Origin: Brachybacterium sp. YJGR34
GTDB lineage: Bacteria > Actinomycetota > Actinomycetes > Actinomycetales > Dermabacteraceae
NCBI RefSeq assembly: GCF_003347015.1
Contig: NZ_PNFB01000005.1
Span: 124,001-188,000, forward strand
Direction of reading: 5' to 3'
Length of the DNA: 64,000 nt
Numbering within the stretch: position 1 is the stretch's first letter; each line of letters opens with the position of its first letter. The notes beneath the pieces were generated by a model. That model was given only the letters and a program-made list of their open reading frames with translations. It made no database searches and was not told where the DNA came from. Position numbers and translations under genes: made by a program. Of this stretch, positions 8,737 to 17,873 are shown in pieces.

Positions 8737-10107
8737 ATGCCCACCGGAAGAATTGCTCTGTCGCGGCGGCACGCCGTGGCCGCGGGGGTCGCGGCCATGA
8801 CGGCGCTGGCCGCCGGCTGCAGCAGCAGCTCCGAGATCCCCCCGCCCCAGACCGTCGACGCCTTCGACTGGTCGAACTTCTCCGGCGAGAGCCTGAGCCT
8901 GCTCATGAGCGAGCACCCCGTCTCCATCGCCGTTGCCGAGCACCTCGAGGAGTTCGAGGAGCTCACCGGCATCACCGTCAGCCTCGAGACCCTCAGCGAG
9001 ACCGACTACATGGTCAAGCTCCTCACCGAGCTGCAGTCCGGGGCCGGCAGCTACGACGCCTTCATGTCCTCGCAGCCCATGAACTTCCAGTACGCCGGCG
9101 CCGGGTGGATCGAGGACCTGCTGCCCTGGGTGGAGGACCCCACCAAGACCTCCCCGGACTGGGATTTCGAGGACTTCTATCCCGCACTCATCGAATCGCT
9201 GCGCTGGGACCAGACCGAGTACGCGGGCGCCGGGCAGGGAGGGCTGTGGGCGATCCCCGCCAACGAGGAGGGTTATGCGCTCTTCTACCGCCAGGACATC
9301 CTCGAGGAGGCCGGCATCGCGGTGCCGGAGACCATCGAGGAGCTCATCGAGGCGGCCGGGCAGCTGCACGGCACCGTCGTCGACGGCACCGAGATCAACG
9401 GCTTCGTCTCCCGCGGCGACAAGACCTACCCCACGCTGAACCCCTTCAGCACCTTCTTCCTCGCCCACGGTGCCACTGACATCGTCGACGGAAGGGCGGC
9501 GGTGAACTCCCCGGAGTCCGTCGCCGCCGTCGAGCAGTGGGTCCAGCTCATGCAGTACGCCCCGATCTCGGCCAGCACCTACACCTGGTACGAGGCGCAG
9601 CAGGACTTCATCGCCGGCAACGCTGCCTTCTACATCGACGCCGACCACATGGCGCCGGACTTCGAGAAGAGCCCCATCGCCGGGAAGGTGGGCTACGCGC
9701 TGCCGCCGCGCGGGCCGGCCGGCCGCGGATCGAGCATGTGGGTGTGGTCGCTGGGCATGAACGGCGCCTCCCGGCACAAGGACGCCGCCTGGCAGTTCAT
9801 CCAGTGGGCCACTTCCAAGGAGTTCCTCACCGCAGCCATCGCCGGCGGCAACATGAACCCCACCCGGATCTCCGTCGCCGAGGGTCCCGAGATGGCCGAG
9901 GCCACCGCCGAGTGGGGCGACTACAACGAGGTCTGGCAGGAGATCCTCGCCGAGTACGCGAGCTGGGCCTACACCCCCGCCTCCCGCTTCCCGGAGATCG
10001 GCGACGCCTGGACCATCCGGATCCAGTCGGCGGTGCTGGGGCAGCAGAGCCCTCAGGAGGCCATGGACGAGGCCGCCGAGAAGATCGACGCGATCATCGA
10101 GGAATGA
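8737..10107 (+). CDS. Sugar ABC transporter solute-binding lipoprotein
   Basis: A 456-residue family 1 binding protein. The N-terminus has S-R-R-H-A-V, a hydrophobic stretch and the lipobox L-A-A-G-C, so it is an exported lipoprotein. The AAAGGAGG ribosome site before the ATG is close to perfect. The pattern of the mature part (W-A-I-P-A-N-E-E-G-Y-A-L-F-Y-R-Q-D) resembles the binding proteins of polyol and mannitol-type importers. The following genes encode two permeases and a zinc-dependent polyol-type dehydrogenase, which makes a polyol or oxidised sugar a plausible ligand, but the sulfatase downstream also allows a sulfated sugar. Confidence 0.9.
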   Translation: MPTGRIALSRRHAVAAGVAAMTALAAGCSSSSEIPPPQTVDAFDWSNFSGESLSLLMSEHPVSIAVAEHLEEFEELTGITVSLETLSETDYMVKLLTELQSGAGSYDAFMSSQPMNFQYAGAGWIEDLLPWVEDPTKTSPDWDFEDFYPALIESLRWDQTEYAGAGQGGLWAIPANEEGYALFYRQDILEEAGIAVPETIEELIEAAGQLHGTVVDGTEINGFVSRGDKTYPTLNPFSTFFLAHGATDIVDGRAAVNSPESVAAVEQWVQLMQYAPISASTYTWYEAQQDFIAGNAAFYIDADHMAPDFEKSPIAGKVGYALPPRGPAGRGSSMWVWSLGMNGASRHKDAAWQFIQWATSKEFLTAAIAGGNMNPTRISVAEGPEMAEATAEWGDYNEVWQEILAEYASWAYTPASRFPEIGDAWTIRIQSAVLGQQSPQEAMDEAAEKIDAIIEE

Positions 10108-10114
10108 GGAACCC

Positions 10115-10972
10115 ATGAAGCACAACAAGGCACTTCCCTACCTCCTCGCCCTGCCGGGGATCGCCGTCCTCATCGCGATCCTCTACCCCTTCCTCACCGG
10201 CGTGTGGTGGTCCTTCACCTCCTACCGCCTCACCGAGGGGGACCCGGTCTTCGCCGGCCTGGACAACTACATCGACCTCTTCACCACCGGTGACGGCCTG
10301 CACGCCATCGGCGTCACCCTCACCTACGCGGTCACCGCCGTCGTCATCGAGGTGCTGATCGGGACCGGCCTCGCCTACCTGCTCAACCACGGCCCCTACG
10401 GATCCTTCTTCCGGATCCTCATCGTGCTGCCGCTGCTGCTGCCGCCGGTCATCGCCGCCCTCATGTGGAAGGTGATGCTGACGGAGAACGGCGTGGCGAA
10501 CTGGCTGCTGGAGAGCACCATCGGCCGCGGCTTCCTGTGGTTCAACGGACCGGACACGGCGCTGGCGACCGTGATCCTGGTGGACGTCTGGCTGTACACG
10601 CCCTTCGTCGTGCTCCTCATGCAGGCCGCGCTGCGCAGCATCCCGCTCGAGCTGCGAGAGGCCTCCGGCGTCGACGGCGCCGGACCCTTCCGCAGCTTCT
10701 TCTCGATCACCCTGCCGATGGTGATGCCGGTGCTGGTGGTGGTCATCGCCTTCCGCGGCATCGACTCGCTGAAGATGTTCGACGTCATCTACACCACCAC
10801 CAAGGGCGGTCCCGTCGACGCGACCACCAACCTGCATGTCCTCGCCTATCTCGAGGGCATCCGGAACATGAACTTCGGCGCCGCCATGGCGATCCTCGTC
10901 GTGCTGTGGCTGCTGTGCTATCTGATCTCGTACTTCCTGCTGAAGGCTCGACGCAAGGAGATGTCGGCATGA
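10115..10972 (+). CDS. Sugar ABC transporter permease (MalF-like)
   Basis: A 285-residue CUT1 permease with a membrane segment directly after the start (A-L-P-Y-L-L-A-L-P-G-I-A-V-L), the typical run of six hydrophobic segments and the EAA loop E-A-S-G-V-D-G-A-G. A TGAGGA ribosome site overlaps the stop of the binding protein gene. Its own stop overlaps the next permease start (ATGA), so the two subunits are translationally coupled. Confidence 0.9.
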   Translation: MKHNKALPYLLALPGIAVLIAILYPFLTGVWWSFTSYRLTEGDPVFAGLDNYIDLFTTGDGLHAIGVTLTYAVTAVVIEVLIGTGLAYLLNHGPYGSFFRILIVLPLLLPPVIAALMWKVMLTENGVANWLLESTIGRGFLWFNGPDTALATVILVDVWLYTPFVVLLMQAALRSIPLELREASGVDGAGPFRSFFSITLPMVMPVLVVVIAFRGIDSLKMFDVIYTTTKGGPVDATTNLHVLAYLEGIRNMNFGAAMAILVVLWLLCYLISYFLLKARRKEMSA

Positions 10973-11850
10973 CCCACGCCGCCCCGCGCCCCACCGCCCT
11001 CGTCCCGCGCACCAGCACCCGCCGCCGTCGGCGCCGACGGATCGGCCACGCGCTCGCGATCACCGCCCTCTCCGCGTGGACCGTGTTCGCCCTCGCGCCG
11101 ATCGTGTGGATCCTGATGATGTCCCTGAAGACCCCCGCGCAGGTGGTCGCCAACCCGCCGCTGTTCTTCTTCACGCCCACGCTGGAGAACTACGCGACGG
11201 TGCTCAGCGGGCCCCAGTTCCTCCAGCCCTTCCTCAACTCGATCATCGTCACCGCCGGGTCGCTCGCGCTGACCCTGGTCATCGGACTGCCCACGGCCTA
11301 CGCCTTGGCACGCTTTAGGTTCCGCGGGCGGGAGGACATCGGCTTCGGCATCCTCTCCCTGCGCTTCGCCCCGGAGCTGCTGATCATCCTGCCGCTCTAC
11401 CTCGTCTTCCAGCGCACCGGCCTGGCGGACAACTACGTGGGCCTGATTCTCGCGTACCAGATCGTCACCCTGCCGATGCTGGTGTGGATGCTCCGCTCCT
11501 TCATCGAGGACCTCCCCGGATCGCTCGAAGAGGCCGTCGCGATGGACGGCGGCACCCGCTGGACCGCCTTCCGGCACGTGCTCTTCCGCCTCATCGCCCC
11601 CGGCCTCGCCGCGAGCCTGATGCTCTCGTTCATCTGGGCCTGGAACAACTACATGATCCCGCTGGTCCTGGCCGGGAAGAACACCCAGACCGTCACCACC
11701 GGCCTGCAGCAGTACATCGGCTACCAGTCCATCGAATGGGGGCCGATGGCGGCGGCCACGATCGTCTCGATCATCCCCGGCATCCTCTTCGCGATCTTCT
11801 CCCTGCGCTGGATCGTGGGCGGGCTGACCGCCGGGACGGTGAAGGGATGA
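10969..11850 (+). CDS. Sugar ABC transporter permease (MalG-like)
   Basis: A 293-residue CUT1 permease. After an arginine-rich N-terminus (T-R-R-R-R-R-R-R) come the first membrane segment, M-S-L-K-T-P-A-Q and five more hydrophobic segments; the EAA loop is slightly divergent (E-A-V-A-M-D-G-G). The ATG at 10969 overlaps the stop of the preceding permease. It ends with T-V-K-G, as is common for MalG-type subunits. Its stop is followed by the dehydrogenase gene of the same operon. Confidence 0.9.
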   Translation: MTHAAPRPTALVPRTSTRRRRRRRIGHALAITALSAWTVFALAPIVWILMMSLKTPAQVVANPPLFFFTPTLENYATVLSGPQFLQPFLNSIIVTAGSLALTLVIGLPTAYALARFRFRGREDIGFGILSLRFAPELLIILPLYLVFQRTGLADNYVGLILAYQIVTLPMLVWMLRSFIEDLPGSLEEAVAMDGGTRWTAFRHVLFRLIAPGLAASLMLSFIWAWNNYMIPLVLAGKNTQTVTTGLQQYIGYQSIEWGPMAAATIVSIIPGILFAIFSLRWIVGGLTAGTVKG

Positions 11851-11900
11851 ACGCCGCGCCCCTCGAGATCCCCGGACACCACCGCGAAGGAGAACCCGCC

Positions 11901-12941
11901 GTGACCACCGCCCCCACCCACATGACCGCGAGCGTCCTCACCGAGCCCGGCGTCATCGCGCTGCAGGACGTGCCCGTCCCGGCGCTGGGCCGTCACCAGG
12001 TGCTCGTGAAGGTCGAGGCCGTCGGCGTGTGCGGCTCCGACACGCATTTCTACGAGACCGGCGCCATCGGTGACATCGAGGTGCACGGGCCCGTCATCCT
12101 CGGGCACGAGTCCTCCGGCGTCGTCGTCGCCGGCGGGGCCGACGTCGACCCCGCACGGATCGGCACCCGCGTCGCCGTCGAACCGCAGACGGTCTGCCGC
12201 CGCTGCGAGTACTGCAAGCAGGGCACCTATCACCTGTGCCGCAGCGTGGACTTCTACGGCGCCTGGCCCGTGGACGGCTCCTTCGCCGAGTACGAGCTCA
12301 TCGACGACGACTTCGCCCACGAGATCCCGGAGTCCATGACCTTCGAGCAGGCCGCGATGGCGGAGCCGGTCTCGGTGGCCCTCCATGCCGTGCGCAAGGC
12401 CGGGATCACCGAGGGGTCGCGGGTTCTGATCACCGGGGCGGGGCCGATCGGGGTGCTGAACGCCCAGGTGGCCCGGGCCTACGGCGCCACGGAGATCGTC
12501 ATCAGCGACCCGGTGGAGAACCGTCGGCGCTTCGCCGCCGAGCACGGCGCCACCCGTGCGATCGATCCCGCCGCCACCGACTTCGCGCCGTTCGAGGAGC
12601 ACTTCGACTGCTACATCGACGCCTCCGGCAACGCCCGCGCGATCGACGCCGCAATCCCCACCCTCCGCCCCGGCGGGATCGCCGTGCTGGTGGGGATGGG
12701 CGGCAAGCGCCTCGAGCTGCCCATCGCGCTCATGCAGCACCGCGAGATCACCCTGACGGGCACCTTCCGTTACGTGAACACCTGGCCCGCGGCGATCGCG
12801 CTGATCAGCTCCGGGAAGGTGGAGGTGGATGCGCTGATCACCGGTCGCTACGGGCTTGAGGGCGTGGAGGAGGCGCTGCTGGCGGCGAAGACTGATCCGC
12901 TGGCGATCAAGACGGTGGTGATTCCGGGGTATCAGGGCTGA
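11901..12941 (+). CDS. Zinc-dependent polyol (sorbitol/xylitol-type) dehydrogenase
   Basis: A 346-residue medium-chain dehydrogenase that should oxidise a sugar alcohol or a sugar hydroxyl with NAD(P). The catalytic zinc ligands (V-C-G-S-D-T-H and G-H-E-S), the four-cysteine structural zinc lobe (C-R-R-C-E-Y-C with a fourth Cys after G-T-Y-H-L) and the nucleotide loop G-A-G-P-I-G-V are all visible. The GTG at 11901 has GAAGGAGA eight bases upstream and is preferred over the ATG at 11847 that overlaps the permease stop. Its place at the end of the importer operon suggests that it acts on the imported compound. Confidence 0.9.
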   Translation: MTTAPTHMTASVLTEPGVIALQDVPVPALGRHQVLVKVEAVGVCGSDTHFYETGAIGDIEVHGPVILGHESSGVVVAGGADVDPARIGTRVAVEPQTVCRRCEYCKQGTYHLCRSVDFYGAWPVDGSFAEYELIDDDFAHEIPESMTFEQAAMAEPVSVALHAVRKAGITEGSRVLITGAGPIGVLNAQVARAYGATEIVISDPVENRRRFAAEHGATRAIDPAATDFAPFEEHFDCYIDASGNARAIDAAIPTLRPGGIAVLVGMGGKRLELPIALMQHREITLTGTFRYVNTWPAAIALISSGKVEVDALITGRYGLEGVEEALLAAKTDPLAIKTVVIPGYQG

Positions 12942-12950
12942 GCGCGGGTG

Positions 12951-12973
12951 GAGCCGGGTCGCAGCGACGGCTC
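12951..12973 (+). terminator. Hairpin after the dehydrogenase gene
   Basis: An imperfect inverted repeat (GAGCC..GTCG, loop CAG, CGAC.GGCTC) with a two-base bulge follows the stop by nine bases. It may end the importer operon before the sulfatase gene, which has its own spacing, ribosome site and a possible -10 box TACCCT at 13019-13024. There is no T-run. Confidence 0.4.
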
Positions 12974-13052
12974 GGCGTCGCGCTGACCGTTGCACCTCCT
13001 GGGCCGACGGCGGACCCGTACCCTGGGCACGGACCATCGAAGGAGCAGGGAC

Positions 13053-14492
13053 GTGACCTCGACAGCGCAGATGCCCAGCGAGACCCGTGAGGCCGGCAGC
13101 ACCCGTCGTCCCAACATCCTCCTCCTCCACATCGACGACCTCGGGTGGTCGGACCTGGGCTGTTACGGCTCGACCTTCTACGAGACGCCGCGCCTGGATG
13201 CCCTGGCCCGCGCGTCGTGCTCGTTCACCGAGGCCTACGCCGCCTCGCCCGTGTGCTCACCGTCGCGAGCGGCGCTGATGACGGGCAAGGTCCCGGCGCG
13301 CGTCGGGATCACCCAGTGGATCGGGGGCAGCGGTGTCGCCGCGCTGTCGGACGTCCCCTATCACCATGACCTTCCCCGGAACGAGTACACGCTGCCCCGG
13401 GCGCTGCGCGATGGCGGCTACACCACCTGGCACGTGGGCAAATGGCATCTCGGCGCCGGGACGAGCGGACCGCTCGCGCACGGCTTCGACGTGAACATCG
13501 GGGGAGGGCACCGCGGCTCGCCGAACACGTACTTCGCACCCTGGGGGATCGAGGACCTGCCGGAGTCCGACCCTGGCACCTATCTCACCGATGCGCTGAC
13601 CGATCATGTCCTCGCGCTGATCCGCGAGCACGACGGGGAGCGTCCGTTCTTCCTGCATCTCGCGCAGTACGCGGTGCACGCTCCGATCCAGGCGCCGGAG
13701 GAGCTGGTCGCGAAATACCGTCGCAAGGCGCAGGCACTGGGACTCGACCGGGTGGATCCCTTCGAGGTGGGGGAGCGCAAGCCGATGTGGGGACAGGAGC
13801 ACCAGCGCGTCATCCGCCGCACCGTCCAGTCCGATCCCGCCTATGCCGCCATGGTCGAGAACCTCGACACCAACGTCGGACGGGTGCTCGACGAGCTCCG
13901 GGAGCAGGGACTGGCCGAGGACACGATCGTGGTCTTCACCTCGGACAACGGCGGACTGTCCACGGCGGAGGGGTCACCGACATCCTGCGCGCCGCTGGCC
14001 GAGGGGAAGGGGTGGACCGAGGAGGGCGGCGTCCGGGTGCCGCTGATCCTCCGGGCCCCGGGGGTCACCACCCCCGGCACGACGGCTCGAGTGGTCGCGA
14101 ACGGCCCTGACCTGTACCCGACGCTGCTGGACCTCGTGGGCCTGCCCCTGGTCCCCGTGCAGCATGTCGACGGCGTCTCCCTGCGGCCGTGGCTGGCGCA
14201 GACAGATCCGCTCGACGACCGGGGCCCGGTGTTCTGGCACTACCCCCACTACTCGAATCAGGGCGGCCGGCCCTCGGCCGCCGTCCGTCAGGGGCGGTAC
14301 AAGCTGATCCGCTTCTTCGAGGACGAGAGCGCCGAGCTCTACGACCTGGAGACGGATATCGGGGAGCGGCGCGATCTGGCCTCTGAGCTCCCGACGGTGC
14401 GCGATGAGCTGCTGAGCGCCCTGGCCGCGCATCTCGACGAGGTGGGCGCCCTGATCCCGCGCACGAACCCCTGGCCGCGGCCGTTCGACTGA
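13053..14492 (+). CDS. Type I sulfatase (Cys-type), no signal peptide
   Basis: A 479-residue sulfatase. The N-terminal metal site reads H-I-D-D-L-G-W-S-D at 26-34, and the formylglycine motif is C68-S-P-S-R, so a maturation enzyme (FGE-type or radical SAM type, not in this window) is required. G-K-W-H-L-G and F-T-S-D-N-G-G are also present. There is no export signal, so it probably removes sulfate from an imported substrate. The GTG start is chosen because GAAGGAG precedes it by several bases. It follows the importer/dehydrogenase cluster on the same strand. Confidence 0.93.
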   Translation: MTSTAQMPSETREAGSTRRPNILLLHIDDLGWSDLGCYGSTFYETPRLDALARASCSFTEAYAASPVCSPSRAALMTGKVPARVGITQWIGGSGVAALSDVPYHHDLPRNEYTLPRALRDGGYTTWHVGKWHLGAGTSGPLAHGFDVNIGGGHRGSPNTYFAPWGIEDLPESDPGTYLTDALTDHVLALIREHDGERPFFLHLAQYAVHAPIQAPEELVAKYRRKAQALGLDRVDPFEVGERKPMWGQEHQRVIRRTVQSDPAYAAMVENLDTNVGRVLDELREQGLAEDTIVVFTSDNGGLSTAEGSPTSCAPLAEGKGWTEEGGVRVPLILRAPGVTTPGTTARVVANGPDLYPTLLDLVGLPLVPVQHVDGVSLRPWLAQTDPLDDRGPVFWHYPHYSNQGGRPSAAVRQGRYKLIRFFEDESAELYDLETDIGERRDLASELPTVRDELLSALAAHLDEVGALIPRTNPWPRPFD

Positions 14493-14570
14493 GGCAGGAA
14501 CGCTGGCTGCCTGCCGCCTGGACCGCGCGCCCGACGGGGAGATGGTCGCCCACGGTGCCGGGTCCGTGGG
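14493..14570. terminator. Hairpins between convergent sulfatase and helicase genes
   Basis: Two inverted repeats lie in this gap: GGCAGG/CCTGCC at 14493-14515 and the better CCCACGG, loop TGCCGGGT, CCGTGGG at 14549-14570. Their place between convergent genes suggests transcription termination from both sides. Neither has a T-run. Confidence 0.4.
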
Positions 14571-14600
14571 GTATCCGGCGTACGCGCCGAGATCGTCACT

Positions 14601-17600
14601 TCACCCCGCCCACTCCAGGAATTCCTCCGCCACGATCACCGGCTTCTCCCACCGCGCGGCGTCCTTCGCCTTGCGCGACTGGGAGCCGGCCTCGGCCACC
14701 ACCAGCACGTCGGTCCGGGTCTTGGTGAGCGTCGGGACGGGCTCCAGGCCGCACCGCGCGGCGAGGCGGTGGAGGTCCTCCTTCTCCAGCGCCCCGAAGC
14801 GCGGGGAGTCCACCGTCCCGGTGAAGCAGATCCGCGCCCCGGGCACGAGCACCGCGGCGAGGTCCACGGGGGCGTCGGCCGCGACGTCCTCGGGCAGCAC
14901 GCGCACGCCGTAGTGCTCCTCCGCGGCGCGCAGCCGCTCGAGCACCGCGGCCTCCGGTCGCGGCACCCGGGACCAGGCGGTGCGCAGGTGCTCGGCGAGC
15001 ACGGCGGCGGGGTCGTCCTCCGCGGAGAGGTTGCCGCCGACGACGAAACCCGTCGGCTCCGTGGTCCCGCTCGTGCCCGTGGTGCGGGCCAGGAGGTAGC
15101 CGGTCCCGGGCACCCGCTGGGGAAAGGCCGTCCCGGCGCCGGGCAGGGCGGTGCCCTCGGCGTGCAGCCGCGCCCGCGCCTCACGCAGTGCCCGGGCCCG
15201 CGCGAGCGCCGTCGGCGCCTGCAGCCGCTCCAGCTCCCCGTGGGTCAGCAGGTCCCGCGGCAGCTCGAGCCCCAGCGGGACCTCCTGCACGATCCCGTTG
15301 CGTTTGAGCTCGAAGTCGATCAGCGCCAGGTCCTGATCCACGCCCCGGCCCACCGGCACCCGCCCGGCCAGCAGCGAGCCGAGCGCCGGCCAGGCCTCCG
15401 CCAGCACCGGCGCGAGCTGCACGTCCCGCGCGGTGAGCCCGTAGTCCGTGGCTGCGCTGAACAGGTCCGAGGTGGGGTTGACGACCGTGGTCGCGGCGTC
15501 CCCCTCGTCGGTCACCACGGCGATCTCGATCGGGCGCGGACGCCACCGATCGCCGCTCGTGCCCACGGAGAGCACCGCGAGGTACGCCTCGCCGAGCGCG
15601 GTGGGCGTGGTGGCCCCGGCCTGCAGGTAGCGCCGCACCCGTCGGTCCGTCTTGAGGTCCCGGGGGAGCACCTCGCGCCTCAGCACCAGCCCCTCGAGGC
15701 TCGTGCAGCGCGAGAGCGCTACGTACAGCTGCCCGTTGGCGAAGGTGCCGCCGGTGAGGTCCACGACCACCCGGTCCAGGGTCTGCCCCTGGGACTTGTG
15801 GATGGTGATCGCCCAGGCCAGCTTCATCGGCAGCTGGGTGAAGGTCCCGATCACCTCGTGGACCAGCGCCCCGCCCTGCACGCTGGGCCGGGTGATGTCC
15901 CAGGTGTGGGGGCGCACCGACACGCTCTCTCCGCCGCGCAGCTGGACGGTGACCACGGGCCCGTCGGCGTCGGCCCCGATCCCCGTCACCCGGCCCAGGG
16001 TGCCGTTGACCCAGCGCTGTGAGGGATCGTTGGTCAGCAGCATGACCTGGGCGCCCACGGCGAGCTGGAGCCGCTCCTCGGTGGGGTGCTCGAAGCCGTC
16101 GGTCTGCCCGGTGATCTGTGCGGGGAAGGTCTGCGGGGCCTCGGGGAGGCGCTCGAGCATCGTGCGGTTGCGGGCGCCGACGATCCGGTTCGTGGTCGCC
16201 AGGGTCAGCCAGAACTCCTCGAGCGGGGGCTCGAAGTCCGCGGCGGTGCGCGCGTTCAGCTCCGCCCGCGCCTCCTCGAGCAGGGCGCCCTCCCGCACCG
16301 CGTTCAGCAGGTCCACCAGGCGGTCATCGCCCTGCTGGCGGAAGACGGTGCCGAGCTCCACCACGGGGAAGGTGGCCGCGTCGAAGGAACGGGCGGAGAA
16401 GAAGAACGGTGTGCCGAAACGCTCCTCGATCCACGCCGACTCCGCGTCGGTGACCACGGGCGGCAGCTGGTACAGGTCGCCCACCAGCACCAGCTGCACC
16501 CCGCCGAAGGGGGCTCCGGGTTCCGGACCGAATCGCTCGAGCGCGGCCGTCAGCGCATCGAAGAGGTCCGCCCGCACCATCGACGCCTCGTCGATGATCA
16601 GGGTGTCGAGCTCCTTGAGCGCGGTGGCGAAACGACCGGGGTAGTAACCGCCGCCGCGCACCATCTCCTCGCTGACCCCGATCGGGAAGGAGAACAGGCG
16701 GTGGATCGTGTACCCGTCGACGTTGAGCGCGGCGATGCCGGTGGGAGCGACGGTGAGGGTGCGCCGCTCGGTGGTCTCCAGGTAATGGCGGATGAGCGTG
16801 GACTTGCCGGTGCCGGCCTTGCCGGTGAGGAACAGGTGGTGCCCGGCGTGCAGATGGTCCAGCGCCGCCCGGAACTCCTCGGTGATCACCAGCCCCGCCG
16901 GGACCGGCGGATGCGGCATCGGGGCCGCGGGGGAGACCTCCTCGCCGGCAGCACGTGGCGCGGGCTCGGCGTCGCCGGATCGAGGGGTTCGGTCGGAGAA
17001 CGCCCCATCACCCGAGGGCGTTCTCCGACCGAGATCAGGTTCCGAGATCGCGGCGGGCGTCGGCCGCGCCCGCGTCGCGGTGAGCGGGGCGTCGTACCCG
17101 GTCTGCGCGTCCAGCGCGAGGTACCGCTGAAGCAGTCCGGCGGTGGCGCGGGCATCACCGAGCGCCGAATGCGCATGCTCGAGCGGGATCCCGAGGGCCG
17201 CGCAGCAGTCCCCGAGCCGGCGCCGTGGCAGGTGCGGGAGATAGAGGGTGCTGCCCTGCAGGGTGCAGTAGGTGGTGCACTGCGGCATCGGCAGCTCGAC
17301 GCGTGCGAACTCCGCGCGCAGGAAGGCCAGGTCGAACTCCGCGTTGTGCGCGACCACCACCATCCCCTGCAGCACGGAGCCGATGGTCACGGCCAGCTCC
17401 GCGAAGGTGGGCGCCCCGGCGACATCGGCATCGCGCAGGCCGTGCACATGCGTCGCGCCCACGCTCCGGCCCGGATCCAGACGCGTGACCCACTGGTCGA
17501 TCGCCCGGCCCTGAGCATCGGCGCGGACGATCGCGAGCTCGATGATCCGCTCCGCGGCGGGGGACAGGCCCGTGGTCTCCACGTCGAGGACCGCGAAGAC

Positions 17601-17690
17601 GGGGGTGCTCTCGCCGGCCGCCGCCGACGGGTCGGGTGCCCCCTCCGTCTCCGGCATCTCGCGCCCCTGGGCGCGATCGAACAGTCCCAC
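14601..17690 (-). CDS. DnaQ-type exonuclease / PIF1-like helicase / BRCT fusion protein
   Basis: A 1029-residue protein. Residues 32-190: DEDDh exonuclease (V-L-D-V-E-T-T-G-L at 34-42, A-H-N-A-E-F-D at 114-120, H-S-A-L-G-D-A-R at 174-181). Residues 269-690: PIF1/RecD-like SF1B helicase (G-K-A-G-T-G-K-S at 290-297, I-I-D-E-A-S at 365-370, G-D-L-Y-Q-L-P-P, T-I-H-K-S-Q-G-Q, V-A-L-S-R). Residues 719-800 look like a second, degenerate DnaQ-type fold without the D-x-E motif. Residues 951-1028: BRCT (I-C-F-T-G-T-V-D-S-P-R-F). The GTG at 17690 has GGGAGG ahead; ATG 17657 is possible. It is divergent from another helicase gene. DNA repair or replication-fork processing is likely, but the substrate is unknown. 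Confidence 0.88.
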   Translation of the reverse strand: MGLFDRAQGREMPETEGAPDPSAAAGESTPVFAVLDVETTGLSPAAERIIELAIVRADAQGRAIDQWVTRLDPGRSVGATHVHGLRDADVAGAPTFAELAVTIGSVLQGMVVVAHNAEFDLAFLRAEFARVELPMPQCTTYCTLQGSTLYLPHLPRRRLGDCCAALGIPLEHAHSALGDARATAGLLQRYLALDAQTGYDAPLTATRARPTPAAISEPDLGRRTPSGDGAFSDRTPRSGDAEPAPRAAGEEVSPAAPMPHPPVPAGLVITEEFRAALDHLHAGHHLFLTGKAGTGKSTLIRHYLETTERRTLTVAPTGIAALNVDGYTIHRLFSFPIGVSEEMVRGGGYYPGRFATALKELDTLIIDEASMVRADLFDALTAALERFGPEPGAPFGGVQLVLVGDLYQLPPVVTDAESAWIEERFGTPFFFSARSFDAATFPVVELGTVFRQQGDDRLVDLLNAVREGALLEEARAELNARTAADFEPPLEEFWLTLATTNRIVGARNRTMLERLPEAPQTFPAQITGQTDGFEHPTEERLQLAVGAQVMLLTNDPSQRWVNGTLGRVTGIGADADGPVVTVQLRGGESVSVRPHTWDITRPSVQGGALVHEVIGTFTQLPMKLAWAITIHKSQGQTLDRVVVDLTGGTFANGQLYVALSRCTSLEGLVLRREVLPRDLKTDRRVRRYLQAGATTPTALGEAYLAVLSVGTSGDRWRPRPIEIAVVTDEGDAATTVVNPTSDLFSAATDYGLTARDVQLAPVLAEAWPALGSLLAGRVPVGRGVDQDLALIDFELKRNGIVQEVPLGLELPRDLLTHGELERLQAPTALARARALREARARLHAEGTALPGAGTAFPQRVPGTGYLLARTTGTSGTTEPTGFVVGGNLSAEDDPAAVLAEHLRTAWSRVPRPEAAVLERLRAAEEHYGVRVLPEDVAADAPVDLAAVLVPGARICFTGTVDSPRFGALEKEDLHRLAARCGLEPVPTLTKTRTDVLVVAEAGSQSRKAKDAARWEKPVIVAEEFLEWAG
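16989..17032. repeat. 17-bp perfect inverted repeat inside the exonuclease-helicase gene
   Basis: Arms at 16989-17005 and 17016-17032 are perfect reverse complements, with a ten-base loop. They encode the linker around residues 220-234 between the exonuclease and helicase domains. The element is like the intergenic hairpins of this window in length and strength, but it is read through as coding sequence. It could cause pausing or termination within the message. Confidence 0.8.
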
Positions 17691-17873
17691 AGGGCCTCCC
17701 GGGCAGCGGTCGATGATCGCTCGATGATCGCAGACGGGCCTGACGGCCGAGCTGTGTCGTGGACCGCCGGACCAGGTGCACGGTCCGGCCTCGATCTGAG
17801 TTCGCGCCCGCCCGTCCGGACCGCTGGATAGGGTGCCAACAGCAGGGACGCCACGACGGGGGAGGGGCTCGGC

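Noticed and set aside
14544..14568. 25-base near-repeat (23 identities) with 45161-45185
   Set aside because: Both are GC-rich intergenic pieces without further shared flanks; chance similarity is plausible in such sequence.
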